Assembly (NCBI GenBank): GCA_902702965.1
Contig: CACRXP010000001.1
Coordinates: 3,699,325 to 3,763,324 of the forward strand
Source of the DNA: Spirometra erinaceieuropaei
Taxonomy: Eukaryota; Platyhelminthes; Cestoda; Diphyllobothriidea; Diphyllobothriidae
Direction: 5' to 3'
DNA length: 64,000 nt
Shown here piece after piece: positions 1 to 12,149 of this stretch; position 1 is the first letter of the stretch; every line of letters starts with the position of its first letter. The notes beneath the pieces were generated by a model. That model was not told where the DNA came from. It made no database searches and was given only the letters and a program-made list of their open reading frames with translations. Both the position numbers and the translations under genes were made by a program.

Positions 1-1088
1 ACTGGAATTGCTAAATGGTAATGCAACGGCTGCTCTGACCCAAAGTTAGTGGGGAATAAGGAAACTCTTTTAGAACCTAAATATACACCTTTTTCTGGCA
101 TAAAATGTAAAGACAATGTTATTTTCTACCAAACAAGTAAAAGAAAGCATATTGTTGTGCATGTTTTCCATAAGAAATATTTGAATTTATATGACCATCG
201 AAAATAAATGTGAAAAATGCATGCTACTTAAGTAGCCATTTTTTACCAAGTGTGGCTGTTATGGGAGGTCGACAGGAAGGGCATTTAAAAGCCGACTTCA
301 TGGTGAGTCTAAAATACTATGGGATTTTGTTGTTTGATAAGCAACATTACAACCCTACCTGGGTAATCCTTTCTAATCAAAAATGCATTTCAGAGTTTCG
401 GCCAACATTTCCTGAGATCGTTCACGCACTGTACATGATCGCTAGGCAAAACATTTCACACAAGTGACGTCAAACCATACAGTTTTCGCAAAGTCTCACC
501 CTTAGGGGCGCCACGGCAGTCTGATTGGCTGGCATTAACCCGAGGCCGGAAGGTGAAGTAGACTACGCAGGCATGGTAAGAAGAGGTATGCTGATAAGAT
601 CACTCGTAACTCATAATTCAGAAAAACCACTAACACTGGCTGCTTGGCAATGACGCAGCATGAGACCCCAGTTAGGGAACAAAAACTAGAACATCGTGTA
701 ACACGGGTTTTATGGGTGGGGCTAAGCGGCGGAAAAGAGAGCGCGATAGTAGTTAAACATTGGGATAAATGCTGAGGTGGCATATTGTGTCTTCGCATTA
801 AATTTCTCTACAGATTCCTACAAAAGAACCCGATCCGCGAGGACTGATGAGATTGTCACTATATCTGACTGTGTAGGCAAAAGTCGAGCACTTTTCCCGG
901 TTCTTCCAGTTTGTTTTCACAATAAAAGTAAATTACATTTCACCTAGTTACGAAAGTGCGGAAGCGTCAATTATCGAAAATGCGAGGACGCAGTATGCCC
1001 TGATGACCTAGCTTTTGTTCCGAGTGGGATCGTAAACTGCGTTCTTGCCGGCTGCTCTACCAAATCACAGTCAGATCGCAGTCCTTAC
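1..1088. other. no recognised gene; expected site of missing TSEN34 3' exon
   Basis: The TSEN34-like gene reads leftward into this stretch and should have a terminal exon carrying the catalytic His and Lys. I looked for it on the minus strand and did not find a convincing one. Short ORFs here have no family signature. The exon may lie left of the window or be too diverged to recognise. Confidence 0.4.
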
Positions 1089-1280
1089 CTGGGTACAGAA
1101 GAAAGTCCCCACCCATTTTCATGGCCGAGCCGGTCACGCAGAAGCCCCTGGACCAGAGATCCGCGAAGACGCGACACTTTAAAATGACCTTTTCTTCATC
1201 CACTTCAGGTGCCGCTGAGTCCGAGGAGCAGGCAGCACCCGTTCGGGCCTTTGAGGACAGTGCGATGAGCCAGCGTACAA
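1089..1280 (-). CDS. TSEN34: TSEN34-like exon d (start of nuclease domain)
   Basis: 192 bp from acceptor GTTTTCAG to donor G|GTAAGG. It contains CRVFADLWSRGF and GGDFLLYPG, the strongest match to the catalytic subunits of tRNA-splicing endonuclease. The catalytic Tyr is presumably the Y of YPG. The frame is left open in phase 1. Confidence 0.75.
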
Positions 1281-4200
1281 CTGAAAACGCCAAACAATTT
1301 CATGCGAATGAAGTGAGGTTTCAGCTAGAACCTAAGGTAGATTGTAATCAGAGGAACTAGTTGGCTGCACGACAATTTAAAAAAGTGCAAAGAGGTGTGT
1401 CAAGTGTCATAAATGGCTTTTCCTACTTGCGGGGAGGCCTTCGGCGTGCAGATGTTCAGGCACATCCACCTGTTGATGTTCACCATGGCGCCGCCATTCC
1501 CGTGGAGTAGGTCGGGGCCGGTGGATGGGGACATAGGCATGCAGCTGTTCGATCGAAGATTGGCTACCGCTAGCGTAGCTGTCGGTGATCAACTCGTCCA
1601 AGGTCGGCTGCCGCGTCCCGAGTAAGGAGTTTTCTCCCTTAACCGCCTCCTCTTCATCCTGCTGCTCAGGCGAATCGAAGGCGCTCTCGCTGCTTTCGTC
1701 ATCCATATAATCGATAGAATGGTCTTCCAATTGCGTTCGCCGACGCTTCCGACGACGTAGAAGTTTCTTCAGGCGCTTCTTGGAGATTCGAACACCTGGA
1801 TGAGATAATTACTTCAGGATGTGACTATAGGTCTACTGTATCCCCGGGAATATTTTGCTTTTTCCGGAATTATGCGCAGGCTCACCTTTATTACTTGGGT
1901 GGGGCGTACCTATTCCTATGCCCTGCTTGGGGGGGGGGGCACATAAGTCAGTCATACCGATTTTCTAAGACCGTGAAATGTCTATTCACGCAGCATCGCG
2001 CCAGCACGTTTATCAATGCTACTTGTAAAGTAGCATTACACAGTTTTATTAGTGCTACATGACGCCTTCCTAACAGCGCATGGAAATGTGTGACATTCCT
2101 TTGATGAAATGTATACGGCATGCAGTTTGTTAGCCTTGAATGTTGGTGGGGCAAAAAAGTATTTTAAGATACGCTCCCCTCAAAAATAAAATTTTAAAAA
2201 GACCCAATTTGCTACCAAATAAGTAGAATGAAGAGTATTTTTGTCCATGTTTTCTATATAGCATGTTTAAATTCATAAGGGCATCGGAAATCAATGGGGA
2301 AAACACACTACTTAAGTAGTAGTTTTACGATGTAGTTTTTGCAGACGGCCGAAGAACTTATTCAAAAACCGGCATTCTGGCGTGAATGAAATATCTTAGG
2401 ATTATGCTGCACGATAATTAATAATAACAACCCTCATTAAATAATCTTTTCCAGTCACCAATGCTGGTTTAGCCGGCTCCAGAGTCATTTACATCATGAA
2501 CCATCGGAGCCCCTATCCTGCGATCCCCGACAGGGTCTTTATCAAGCAACGTCTGGGTGATGTTTCACCGTTAAATGCCGATGACCGTCGGGTAGAGTGT
2601 CGGTGATGACCAAATATGTGGCCAAGCGTAGTCCTTATCTTTATGAAATACCTACGTGTGTCATTTGTGTAGACTTAATTTAAACCCCCTTCTTTCGCTC
2701 ATTTCCGGCCACGCCTCTCTAACGTGTTGCCATTAGGGACAGCGTTCGGCTTAGGGTTAGGAGGTTATGGGTTGGCATTTCGGTTGGAGGTTAGTGTTAC
2801 GGTCGAAGGTTAGAATGAGAGGTTGGGTTTAGGTTCGGGGGTAGGCTATCAACATTGTCAAATTTAGTAATTTCTTCAGCCGCGGTCATCACGAATTGGA
2901 TTTAACGGCATATTCTTCACACTTTCTCCTTAAATATGATTTTCCATCACGGACTGATATCAATTCACCCAGAATATCTAGCCAATACCTTCGGCTTTCA
3001 TTTTTTCCGCCCGTTAACATCTCCTAACTTCCTGTATTTCGAATTGCGAGCTTCAACTTCAACGCTTCATTAGTGTATTCAAACATGCCAATGGTGTAGA
3101 TGCAGGTCTTTTACTCTTGCTGCCCGAAAACAGCTATCCGTCGGTTTCATTTACTCTACCCATGAAACTCTTATTACTGCCATTGACGTATTACAGGAGG
3201 CCTTGGCTCCCGTTTGCCCAGTGGGGCCACATAAGTGTCTTCTCCGAGTCCGAATCCACACCTCGGAAACTCTTAACCTGGCCACCGAGTTGTCAGCGCA
3301 AAGACAAGCAGGGGTTGGGGGAACCGGTGTCAGGGATGAGCTCTACCTCAGGCAGAAGGAGTGCGGGGTTGAACCAGTTGGGACAACAGGCTTTCACTGT
3401 GTCGACACCAATTGGTGGTAAGATTCCACGTTCAAGACGTAGTCTAGAGGCATCAGTTGTCCAAAACACTGATCCTTCTCGGGCCAACAGTTCATCAAGT
3501 CATCGAGCTGGATGGATTTGGTCATAGTTTCACATATTCTCAACCTTCTTTCCCACTGAAGCTGAGTAGGTCACGGGCGCTCTTACTCGAAACTGTAGGT
3601 CCCAAGTGAGTCGTGTGAGGCACTTTCTTTGTACGGAACAGGAGACCTCGCCGCTATCTGATCCCTCAGAAACTTCTACGAATGCTCACAACTTCCTCTG
3701 CGATCTTGGTAATCCGGCCGTTCTTTTCATTAGAATGACTGATGTCAACAGGTATGAGTGCACTCTGAGACCCAAATTACGATAATAACAAGCAGTTGAA
3801 TAGCGATGAAAAGTTTTAACAAATGGTTGTGCACGCAATTGAAGCATCTAAAAAGCTACGTACAAATGCTTTTGTTTTCTGGGTGCATGCGCTCGAGGCA
3901 AGACAGCTAGCCTTAGCGTTACTTCGCCAACTTGTTAGGCCCAATCTATTTCAGTTTTCGGCTTAGTGTCCGTCAGGTAAATGGCAAGACTTCGATTGAC
4001 CTCCCCAGTCGACACTATAGGCTTTGAACTTCCCAGTTTTTTAAGCGTGCAAGTACCGACGGCAACCGGCAGAAAATACTGTAAATTAACCTCACGGCCG
4101 GCTTCAGTTGTAAGCCCAATAATTTGCTGACTCCCACATCCTTTGCCAGTTCCGCACCTCCACTCCTTCTCTCCCACTGTGGTTAACTGCCCAAAACCCA

Positions 4201-7200
4201 ACGGTTCTTTTAATCTCTAGCGTCCTGTTCCTACTTCAATTACCCGTGAGAGACGGCTGGAGTCATATGTCGGACTCGTAAATGAGTTCTATTTTATGCT
4301 GATGTTGGTGATAGTTGGGACTTACCAAATTCATCGACCTGAGTATCGTTCTGTGTCTCCTCCTTGTCAACAGGCTCGGTGTTGGATGGGTGCTGTCCAG
4401 AGCGACGTGTCCGCCGTTTTCTTTGCCCAGCAAGCATTTCGCCATAGTAACTAAGCATTCGCTGTCGTTTCTGGGCCTTGTAAACCTCCGTCTGCGGGAG
4501 AGTGCGAAAGAACACAAGGAGTTTGGTTTTTGGCATGTGCATCTTAAAAATCTTGCGGCTGATGTGCATACAAGGTGGAAACATTGCCCACTGCAACTCT
4601 ACTTTCAAAAAAATCATGGGGGTGCTCCTCCAAGACGCCAAAAGTTACTTATCGAGGAGAATTCCATAGAAGCACAGCAAAGATTCCATTCCGTTTGCAT
4701 TCATATGGTCTAAACTGGGTAATAATTTTCATGAAGATTCGTAAGGAAAAGTACCACGTGAAGACTTTGGGGTCTGAGTGATCTTGGTAAAAATACGCGT
4801 GGGCTGAGACGGCGCTGATTCGAGGCCGCTTGCTTCTACTTCAGAAATCACGACACCGGCCAGAATTGACAGATGGACCGTCAAAAGGTCGGTGTCCACT
4901 GCGCGTGCCACGGACTGGGCGCAGCAAAGGGTGAATTGCTCCTAAATGAGTTTATAGTGAATTAAACTCGCGCAACGTCTGGTGCGCTCACAGACGTCCC
5001 TCACCCACCTTGCTGCGGTGGCAAGAAAATGGCACGACGATGAGATGTGGGCGCGAGGGGCTCGAAACGTTAAGCAGCCCGTTGACACGTGCCTCACACG
5101 ACCAAATACACACACCCGCGTACTTCGATGAGGGCCCAGTTATCTCCTCAATTGACAACCTTCCAAGCCACGCCTCCTATCGCGTCCTGACGGATTTAAT
5201 CGCGTCAGATGAGGAATGCGGTGACCTGCCGGTAAGATGGGCTCGCAAGTCTCTTCCCTCTCTCTCATACACCAGTCGACCGTCCGACTGCGTGATGGGA
5301 CTGGTAATGCTTATATTAACATTTCGCATTATCAACGGCGTGGACTGTTAGTTAGATCCCACTGATTACTCTCCACTCCAGCTAAGAAGCCTACTTTGCG
5401 CGGTCGTCCCCTGAAACTGCGCCCAGGGAAAGCAAGGATCAATGGAGCAAAGTTCTTTTTCAGTAACAGAGTGGTTGCAGCGTGGAATGTCCTGCCTACC
5501 GATGTTGTACTCTCCTTCTGTGTGAATTCCTTTAGGTGTAGATTCGACGCCTATCAGGCTTCCCAACTACCAGCCTCACACCAACTAACATAACTGACAT
5601 CAACATATACACGTTTATACTACTTGCAATCAGTGAGTAGCCGTTCATGATTATTCTTTTTCGACTATCTGGCAGCTTTCAGCAACTATGTACAAAATCT
5701 TTTTTTCAACTTTCCATTTATCACTGTTTTTCTCCAACGACTTGTAACCAATAGGGAGTTTAAAGACGCTCGCCTATATTCCCTTAATAAGACTGAACTG
5801 AACTGGACTCGAGCAAACTCTGTGTAACCCAATAAATACATTACATGAGCCAGTCTGGCTCTCGTTCTGGTACAGCGCATCTGCAATGCAAACCGTTGTG
5901 GGCACCAGGGACGACAGTTTGACCGTCGCGGACGACGGCGCCCACCGCGTGCCTCTCACGGAGTGGGCGCAGCACTGGTGAATTATTTTGCGATGGGACG
6001 GTCCTGCGCAGCATCCGCCGCACGTTCTCCTCCCTCACTCACCCTTCTACGACCGCAAGATAACATCAAAGCGACCAGAGGTGAGTCCGGATGAGGACCA
6101 AGAACACAAATATATACGCAAACCCGGCGCTGACGTTCCATAGGTGGAGGTTTGTTAAATGTGCTGTAGGCACTTTATCGGACCGAGGTCAATCAGCACC
6201 TTGCCGATCGGTATTATCTGCCGTTGGGGCTCAGGTGCGTACGACAGTTCGACCGTCATTTCCGACGTTGTCCACCGTGTGCTATACAGCAAGGTGCAGC
6301 ATGCACGGTTACTTATGAGCGAATTAGTTTATGTTGATAGAAAGCTTGCGCAGAATCTACCTCGCTCTCACTTTTCCACTCCCTACCTAGACCCCGTGTC
6401 AAGACAGAGTCAATATGACCGGAGGTGGAGGAGGGCGCAGATGGATGGCGCGGTCGAGCCCGCGCCTTGGCGCTCCACCCCGCACTCCCTGATCCACACA
6501 GCAAACGACCAAGTTTTTGACCAACAGCAGCGAAAAATACCCCAACAGGGGTCAGAAGGACGAGGATAATTGGGCAGCCATACCCATCACATGTATGCCC
6601 AGCGGGATCGCGAGCGCATCTACCGACAGGGAACCAGGTGTCAGGGAACTGGCAGCGCATATTAGGCTGTGAGGGCCATGGTTCGCTGATACTGGCATAG
6701 CACACGCTTTCAGACCTCTTTGACCATGGGGTACGCACACATGCGGTAACAAGCGCACACCAACCCCTTAGTTTACCTGAGCTGTGTTTGACTGATTTGA
6801 CTGAAAGAAAGCACACGCTCAGTTCGTTTTGCCTCTGAGCTCCAGCCCGTAGCCTCCTCAGTCTCTTTGCACGTCCGCCTCAAATGTTTGATGACAGATG
6901 ACCAGGGTTGAGACCGCAAGTCCTCTCGGTCGGGGTTGGGATATAGCCGGCCGACAACAACATAAATGGCCAGTCCAGTCGTCCTTGTCCTTGCACGTAG
7001 CATTTAGATAACGTTTTTGTCTTGGCGGACTTTGGCCATCTCAAACAAAAGTCCGGATGAGCCGTAATCCACACAGTCAGCAAGTCACTCACGAGGATCT
7101 GTCCTTATAGCTCCAAAGTCCGAACTTATCTTAAGGGTCGGCGAATCACGCAACGCTTGTATAAGGAAGATAAACCAGTGGTGGTCAAGATGAAGATAGA

Positions 7201-7451
7201 AAAGGAAAAAGAGAGAGGTGGTAAGCGTACTGGAGATAGGCGTGAAGTCATGAAAAAATTACCATTTCTTCGAAGTGAGTCGCAAGGGCTTCATCGTAGA
7301 GGACGAGGTCGCTAACCAGCGGGGGCTGGAGGTCAGTCAGAGGTCTGACAATATCAAGGCCCTTTGCTATCCTTTGGTAGAGTATAAGGCTAGTCTCTTC
7401 CAGCGACAGGCACAGCGGGAGGCGGACTGACGGGATCGCGGCCAACGTAGT
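1089..7451 (-). CDS. TSEN34: tRNA-splicing endonuclease subunit Sen34-like (partial, 4 exons)
   Basis: In order of translation the exons are 7451-7263, 4491-4326, 1795-1484 and 1280-1089. All have AG/GT borders and their phases agree (0/0, 1/1, 1/1), which random ORFs would rarely do. The first exon reads RLPLCLSLEETSLIL, like the Sen34 N-terminal segment (leucine-rich, then P/L-EE). The next two are basic then acidic linker (QKRQRML, KKRLKKLLRRRKRRR, then DDESSESAF). The last reads CRVFADLWSRGF and GGDFLLYPG, the start of the Sen34 nuclease fold, and ends just after the presumed catalytic Tyr of YPG. Sen34 is a catalytic subunit of the nuclear TSEN complex that cuts pre-tRNA introns. The catalytic His and Lys would be in the missing 3' exon, and the N-terminal start exon was also not found. 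Introns of 204 bp, 2.5 kb and 2.8 kb hold repeats. Confidence 0.75.
1484..1795 (-). CDS. TSEN34: TSEN34-like exon c (basic then acidic linker)
   Basis: 312 bp from acceptor TCATCCAG to donor G|GTGAAC. A run of about 15 residues dominated by Lys/Arg is followed by an acidic Ser-rich stretch. The region between the Sen34 N-terminal and nuclease domains is poorly conserved, so identity rests on phase and neighbours rather than on motif. Confidence 0.6.
1796..4325. other. intron of TSEN34-like gene; TTAGG-like patch
   Basis: No exon was recognised. The stretch holds an 11-G run at 1929-1939 and a degenerate G/T-rich patch with TTAGGG-like words at about 2749-2846. The 136-codon plus-strand ORF at 3117-3527 has no family signature. 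Confidence 0.4.
2749..2846 (+). repeat. degenerate TTAGG(G)-like patch
   Basis: GCTTAGGGTTAGGAGGTTA is followed by several GGTTAG, GGTTGG and GGTTTAGG words over about 100 bases. It resembles a decayed interstitial telomere-type or simple G/T repeat. The spacing is irregular, so this is only a composition call. Confidence 0.35.
4326..4491 (-). CDS. TSEN34: TSEN34-like exon b (basic linker)
   Basis: 166 bp from acceptor CTCCCGCAG to donor G|GTAAGT. It begins TEVYKAQKRQRMLSYYGEM and is rich in Lys/Arg and then Asp/Glu. It continues the frame of the preceding exon and leaves phase 1, matched by the next exon. Confidence 0.65.
4860..5010 (+). repeat. dispersed repeat copy 1 (GGGCGCAGCA family)
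   Basis: Shares an ordered set of words with copies at about 5905-6060 and 53525-53660: a GACCGTC/GACCGCG word, a CAC-CGCG word, GGAGTGGGCGCAGCA (here GGACTGGGCGCAGCA), then GTGAATT/GTGACTT and a CTCCCTCACCCACC-like end. No coding frame is shared. Confidence 0.5.
5390..5860 (+). mobile_element. LINE 3' end, C-terminal ORF tail plus 3' UTR
   Basis: The plus frame from about 5396 reads FFFSNRVVAAWNVLPTDVV and then VNSFRCRFD, the terminal region found after the reverse transcriptase of many flatworm and insect LINEs (FFSNRVVNAWNSLP-type). The ORF ends at 5593. The 3' UTR appears to run to about 5850. The 5' part of the element is absent, so this is a dead 5'-truncated copy. Confidence 0.7.
5905..6060 (+). 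repeat. dispersed repeat copy 2 (GGGCGCAGCA family)
   Basis: Contains TTTGACCGTCGCGGACG, CACCGCGTGCC, GGAGTGGGCGCAGCA and CTCCCTCACTCACC in the same order as the copy in PRPF8 intron 22. The family is unnamed here and looks non-coding. Confidence 0.5.
6061..7262. other. no gene recognised (TSEN34 intron)
   Basis: Intronic to the TSEN34-like gene. The longest ORF, 167 codons on the minus strand (6313-6816), has no recognisable motif. A short segment near 6240-6300 repeats words of the GGGCGCAGCA repeat (GACAGTTCGACCGTC). Confidence 0.35.
7263..7451 (-). CDS. TSEN34: TSEN34-like exon a (N-terminal domain)
   Basis: 63 codons in phase 0 at both ends. The acceptor after CTCTGCCAAG is a best guess, following a pyrimidine-rich run. 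The donor is ATG|GTAATT. It carries RLPLCLSLEETSLIL, the most recognisable part of the Sen34 N-terminal domain. Confidence 0.65.
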
Positions 7452-10400
7452 CTTGGCAGAGGTCACAGAAGAGGAAGACCGAATGCCAGTTTGTGATAGT
7501 AGGCGACCAAAAATACGGTGCCGCCTACGGAGCCACTGTACATCTGAACATAATGCATAGGGAAACAGAAGAGAGCGTTGGATTTTGGGAAACTCATTGT
7601 CGTGCAGACAGCAAAGAGCAAAGTTACAGATCAGTCTTCAAAGCTTGTTCTTTAAGGCTAAGACTGGGCGAGAAAACCAGCTGCAAATGTCGACTGTTCG
7701 TCAAAATCGGCTAATAAGTTGGCAATCTGGGGGTCTCCGTCGTCCAAGATAATGCGTAGTGTGTAATTTTAGGTAAGATGATGCGTGTAACAAGCATTAG
7801 GTAGGACTTCACGCGATCCTGCGACCAATATCATATTCAGTCGGCCTAATTTGTAAAAGTTACTGAAAGATGGGGGAGGTATTAAAGATAAAGATCGACC
7901 CAGCTCGGATCCAATGACTAAGTTCCTTGTTACCAGGTGCGCTAATAGTCCAGAGTTGGAAGATTGCCAACTGACGGTACAACTAGGTCCTTCCCAGGAA
8001 TGATGGGTTGACTGCAAAGACTCTGTTAAAGAGAGTTTAAAGGCAACACTCTTTAGTGAGAGATCCGAGACCCCCTCATCGGAGACTGGTTAGGAAGGGG
8101 TTATGGACTAACGTCTGCGCGGCACGCAAAGACTTCACTTTGGCGTTGTCGGCCACGGCGTCCGCGCCCACCCTCGGTCGTGCTGCCAACGGAATATGTT
8201 AGGGGTGGTAGGTGTGTGAGTTGGGTGCATCGGCAGCCTGCTCCACTATGAAATCACCACTGGGACTACTCTGGCAGAAGCGGACGCCGTAGATTGTGTC
8301 AAACGGAGTTTATGTACAGGCATAAATAATGACTATGCTGGTTTTGGCCAAATAGATACGAAAAGTACATCCGGACAGTGAATTTAGCCTGGTTGGTCGT
8401 TACTAGGGCCAACAGTTACAGGGCAACCAGCCAGAACAAACGGAATTTAAGATATCTTTGATGGTGAAGGGATGAAGTACGCTTAAAAGCACTAGAAATT
8501 GCAGTTAGCTAAATTGGAATTTGTACAACCAGCATTCCATGCAAAAAATGAAGGGTTACAACGCGGGCATTTGTATTTGCGGATTTAAAAAAAGGCAGAC
8601 GGTGACCGCTACTCTTGGACATAGAAATAGGTACACAATCTATCAGTTTATCTTTGTTGTGCGAAATAGATCCGCCTTCGCCCAGGAAATTCGAGACAGC
8701 TCATTAAGGAATCTTCTGAAAGAAAACGTCACCCAGACTATAGTAATGACGGAAATTCAGTAGCAGTTTTAGCGCCATGACGAAGTTAATACTGACTTGG
8801 GAACAATGAGCAGATAGCAGTTGTGTCCTGGAGGGGCTGATGTGGGAGAGGACGATAGCAGGGTCTATTAGCATTAACACAAGCTAAAGTGAAAGGTTAT
8901 GGAGAGCGCGACTCCTGCGTTACTGTGTCGCAAATGCCAGTCGAATGTCGGAGACTGGGATACGTTTAGGGCCTACGCCCTCCCCGTGCAAAGAACAAGG
9001 CTCGAGAAGTTTTCAACCTAATCCTGAGCAAATATTTCTATAACCACAGCGCCTTGTGGCTTGAAGACTATCTCGGGGATAGTGCAATCGGAGATTTGTG
9101 TTTTCAAAGGCTAGTGCTGATGCACTCAGCGTGCATTTGCACCCGTTTCTTGTGTATTTCGAAGTCAAAGATTGCATAAATGGTCGGACACGGGAATATG
9201 GGTCCCCAGTATTACGGGTAGTCTCGCGCCAAATTCCATGGGGTTCCCTATCCCGTGTCCTAACTTGGACACCACGCGTATACGCCAGTGCATCCCACGT
9301 ACTTATTGGCGCGTTTAAAGGATGAATGTGGAATTTATCACCACGATTAGTATTCTGACGCGACATGATACCTCATTTACGGAATTTTTATCTTCACACT
9401 AGTGCGCAGTTCATCGCATCTTAGGAGGCCTAACGGGTAGGGGAATGTGCTTTGGGAAGTAGGGAAGAAAAGCGTCAAAGGAAATTGTTTTGGTTGGTCT
9501 CCAGAAGTAAGACGTACGCCGTGAAGTCCATACGAAGAAGTCGCCCCATGGTGACATTTGAAGATAAAGATCGTCGACTTCTTTGGTTGTGGATGGCTCG
9601 GTCATCTTAACGGTCAGCCTAAATCACGCAAATGAAAGGACTGATCGGAAGAGGAAATAGAAGTCTGACATGTGTTTGGAGAATGTCCGAATATAACGAA
9701 AGAACGGATTTCAGTCGACGGTACGAAGGCTGATAAAACTTACAAACAGCTCTGCTTTTAATTGATAGGCTTTTTGGTAAATTCGTATGATTTATTTGAT
9801 CCACTTGTAACAAACTCAGCAGTGTTGGTGCGATTCGAAAGCACGACAGTAAGGACAAGGGTTAAGTACACAATTTTCGGGGTAAAAAGCATGCGGAGTC
9901 CTCGCATATGTAAGAACGTACATCGGAATTTACAATGAGCACTGCTATAGATGGCATACCGATTAGTTGTACGTGAAAAAGTGAACCCTGGCCCACCTTA
10001 AGGAGAATTATAAAACCAACAAGCGACAGTGTGTTCTCTGTAGGGATTTAACATGGTTTGTCAGAGCAGGATTGAACGTTACGGATTTGGAGCGAGTATC
10101 AAACGGAGACCAGAGAAAGTGCTCTGTCATTGCTGTCGTGCAATATCCGACCTGTTCCCGACTTTCCTCTAGATTCAGATGTTTTCCCTTAACTGCCGGG
10201 GATGAGCCAACCACGGTTGACCTTGCTCGCGAACCATACAATGAGGCATTCCATAAACAGGAGGTTCAGGGGCTGTAGGGAACCACGATCAACGGATCTG
10301 TGGCCTATAACGCCAACTAATTAGTACATGCGGGAATTATGTCAGCATTTTAATATTAGTATGATTAGCTATAGTGTAGAGTCATGTAAATTGCTCTATG

Positions 10401-11461
10401 TGCTGCTGCGGTCGTTTTTCGAGTATATCGAAAATTCGATATCTACTCGATATACAACCGCCGGACAAAAACGCTATCCACTCGATATACCTATATCGAA
10501 AAAACGCTGTCTACCCGCTATCGAGGCGATATACTCTTGCTACAAGGGAGCTGATCATCCTAAAAAAGCTAAAAGCTGCGGTTCTTCCCAACATTTTCGT
10601 TCTTAAATTATTTGGTCCCAAAGACAAGTACTGTCATATCAGAAAATAAAGACTAACGGTGGTTCAGTTGTAAAAACGGAGCAAACAATTAAAAGAGTCC
10701 GACGGACCGTTGATCGACAGTCGCTCAGCGAAATAACCAAGAGGGCGGTTCATAAAACCAACAAACCGTTCCTGCTTGAGGTCAAACTATTATATACTGC
10801 GTACTCGGGGGGTGGGGGTAGGGAACAGACTGAGGATCACGCGAATCTGAGTAAAACTTCCGTTTCTTGGTCAGAGACTCCGGTTCTTGAGCGTTCTTAC
10901 CTAAAGCATCCATCACATAGACATTCGCACACAGACAAACGAATAAGTGGTAAGGATTAAACGACGGATGGAAAATGCGAGCAATTTATTTAAATGAGAG
11001 AGGCGACGCATAATTAGGCGTTGATCTTATAAACAGATTGACAAAAACGAACGATAGGACAATAGTCAAGGACAAAAATATTGACAACTCGGCGGGTAAA
11101 AGTATATACGCAAAACATGGGCGTGGAAAACTGGAAGAAGTAACGAAACTGTAAAACTACATAAATAAAAACATACAACGAAACAGATAGGTGGGAAAAT
11201 GTCGAAAGGTGGACTTATCATATTTACGGCCGCCGATAATAGGACGACCGAATGCGCGCACATTGGGAAGGCAATAGATCGTATGACGCGCCTGCTCTTT
11301 GCGCACGCACTCCTGGGTGGTATCTCCATCTTATTCCACGTCGTTGCTCGCATGTGCCTATTGTTTGGCGTCTCCCTTTCTGTTGCCACTTGCTCTTAAT
11401 TGTTTTCTGTTTTTTGTGGTATGTTCAAACTGATCTCAGTCCAAACATAACACAGACATAT
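7452..11461. other. about 4 kb without a recognised gene
   Basis: If the TSEN34 start exon is in the window it should be here on the minus strand, but I could not identify it. A GGCGTTGTCGGCCACGGCG stretch near 8140 may be a fragment of the GGGCGCAGCA repeat family. A short AT-rich tandem repeat lies at 10431-10521. Confidence 0.35.
10431..10521 (+). repeat. short tandem repeat with TATCGA hairpins
   Basis: Three degenerate units of about 24 bp (A-rich start, CGCTATCCACTCGATATAC core) at 10431-10455, 10467-10490 and 10499-10521. ATATCGA and TCGATAT arms just before the first unit can form a 7-bp hairpin. No function is evident. Confidence 0.45.
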
Positions 11462-11715
11462 TGTTGTATCCAGTTGCTTAACGTTTGGGATTCTCCATGC
11501 CATCTACACAAGTGCTTCCACATTTGATCTCTGCTGACATTCTCCTTCTCCTTTTTTGTAACCCTCTTTCGAGCGTGATCGGCGGTTATTTAATTAACTA
11601 TTTTTTGTATTCTGACCTTAAGCTAGGAATTCGATTTGCTTGAACAGTAACAAAGGAATTCTTTGTCTAGGGTATCCATTGTTGAGGTTTGTTCGTTTTT
11701 TATTATTACCTCATT
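11462..11715 (+). repeat. BEL/Pao left LTR (partial)
   Basis: Begins TGTTGTATCCAGTTG and aligns with TGTTACATCCAGTTGG at 17018. Shared words follow: GTGCTTCCACATTTG, GCTGACATTC, CGAGCGTGATCGGCG, GGAATTCGATTTG. The last part (AACAGTAACAAAGGAATTC, TTGAGGTTTG) aligns with 22951-23040 instead, because the right LTR is split. After about 11718 the sequence changes to a LINE fragment resembling 26076-26117, so the LTR may itself be interrupted. Confidence 0.65.
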
Positions 11716-12149
11716 CTATCAATAGTACCGTATATACACCGAAATCTGTTTTGGCTTATACGCGTGACTCAATTTACTAAACATCGTATCATAAATTGGA
11801 AAAAATTAATTTCCTCAAATGCAGACTCATTCTATGAAGGATGAATCGGACGGTACGGAAAAGTCTCTCGGACTAGACAAACCAGGTGCCTTCGGAGTAT
11901 AAGGAGAGCTGAAAAAGCCCGTCAAGTCCGGCTGTCGTGAAAACGTTTCTATTAGTAGTCGTATTTTCATTAAAACATCTAAAGCCTTAAGAGCAGCCGA
12001 AATGGAAGAGAGGCGATTTAAACTTGAGGCCGATGTTTAAAGCAATGCACACTGAATGAAATTGCTCCTGAAGAGAGTAATCACTGCCAACGTGAGAATG
12101 TTGGTATACCCTAAGCAAGTGCGAGGCGTCTTTCAGTTGGCAGTTTAGA

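Noticed and set aside
844..905. CTGATGAG near 844 as another hammerhead
   Set aside because: No paired stem II and no GAAA at the right distance.
960..1010. GGTCATCAGGGCATACTG on the minus strand as the TSEN34 last exon
   Set aside because: The acceptor is plausible but the translation (GHQGILRPRIFDN, stop) does not resemble the expected catalytic His/Lys region.
6313..6816. 167-codon minus ORF as a gene
   Set aside because: No recognisable motif, it lies in an intron of the TSEN34-like gene, and competing ORFs occur on both strands.
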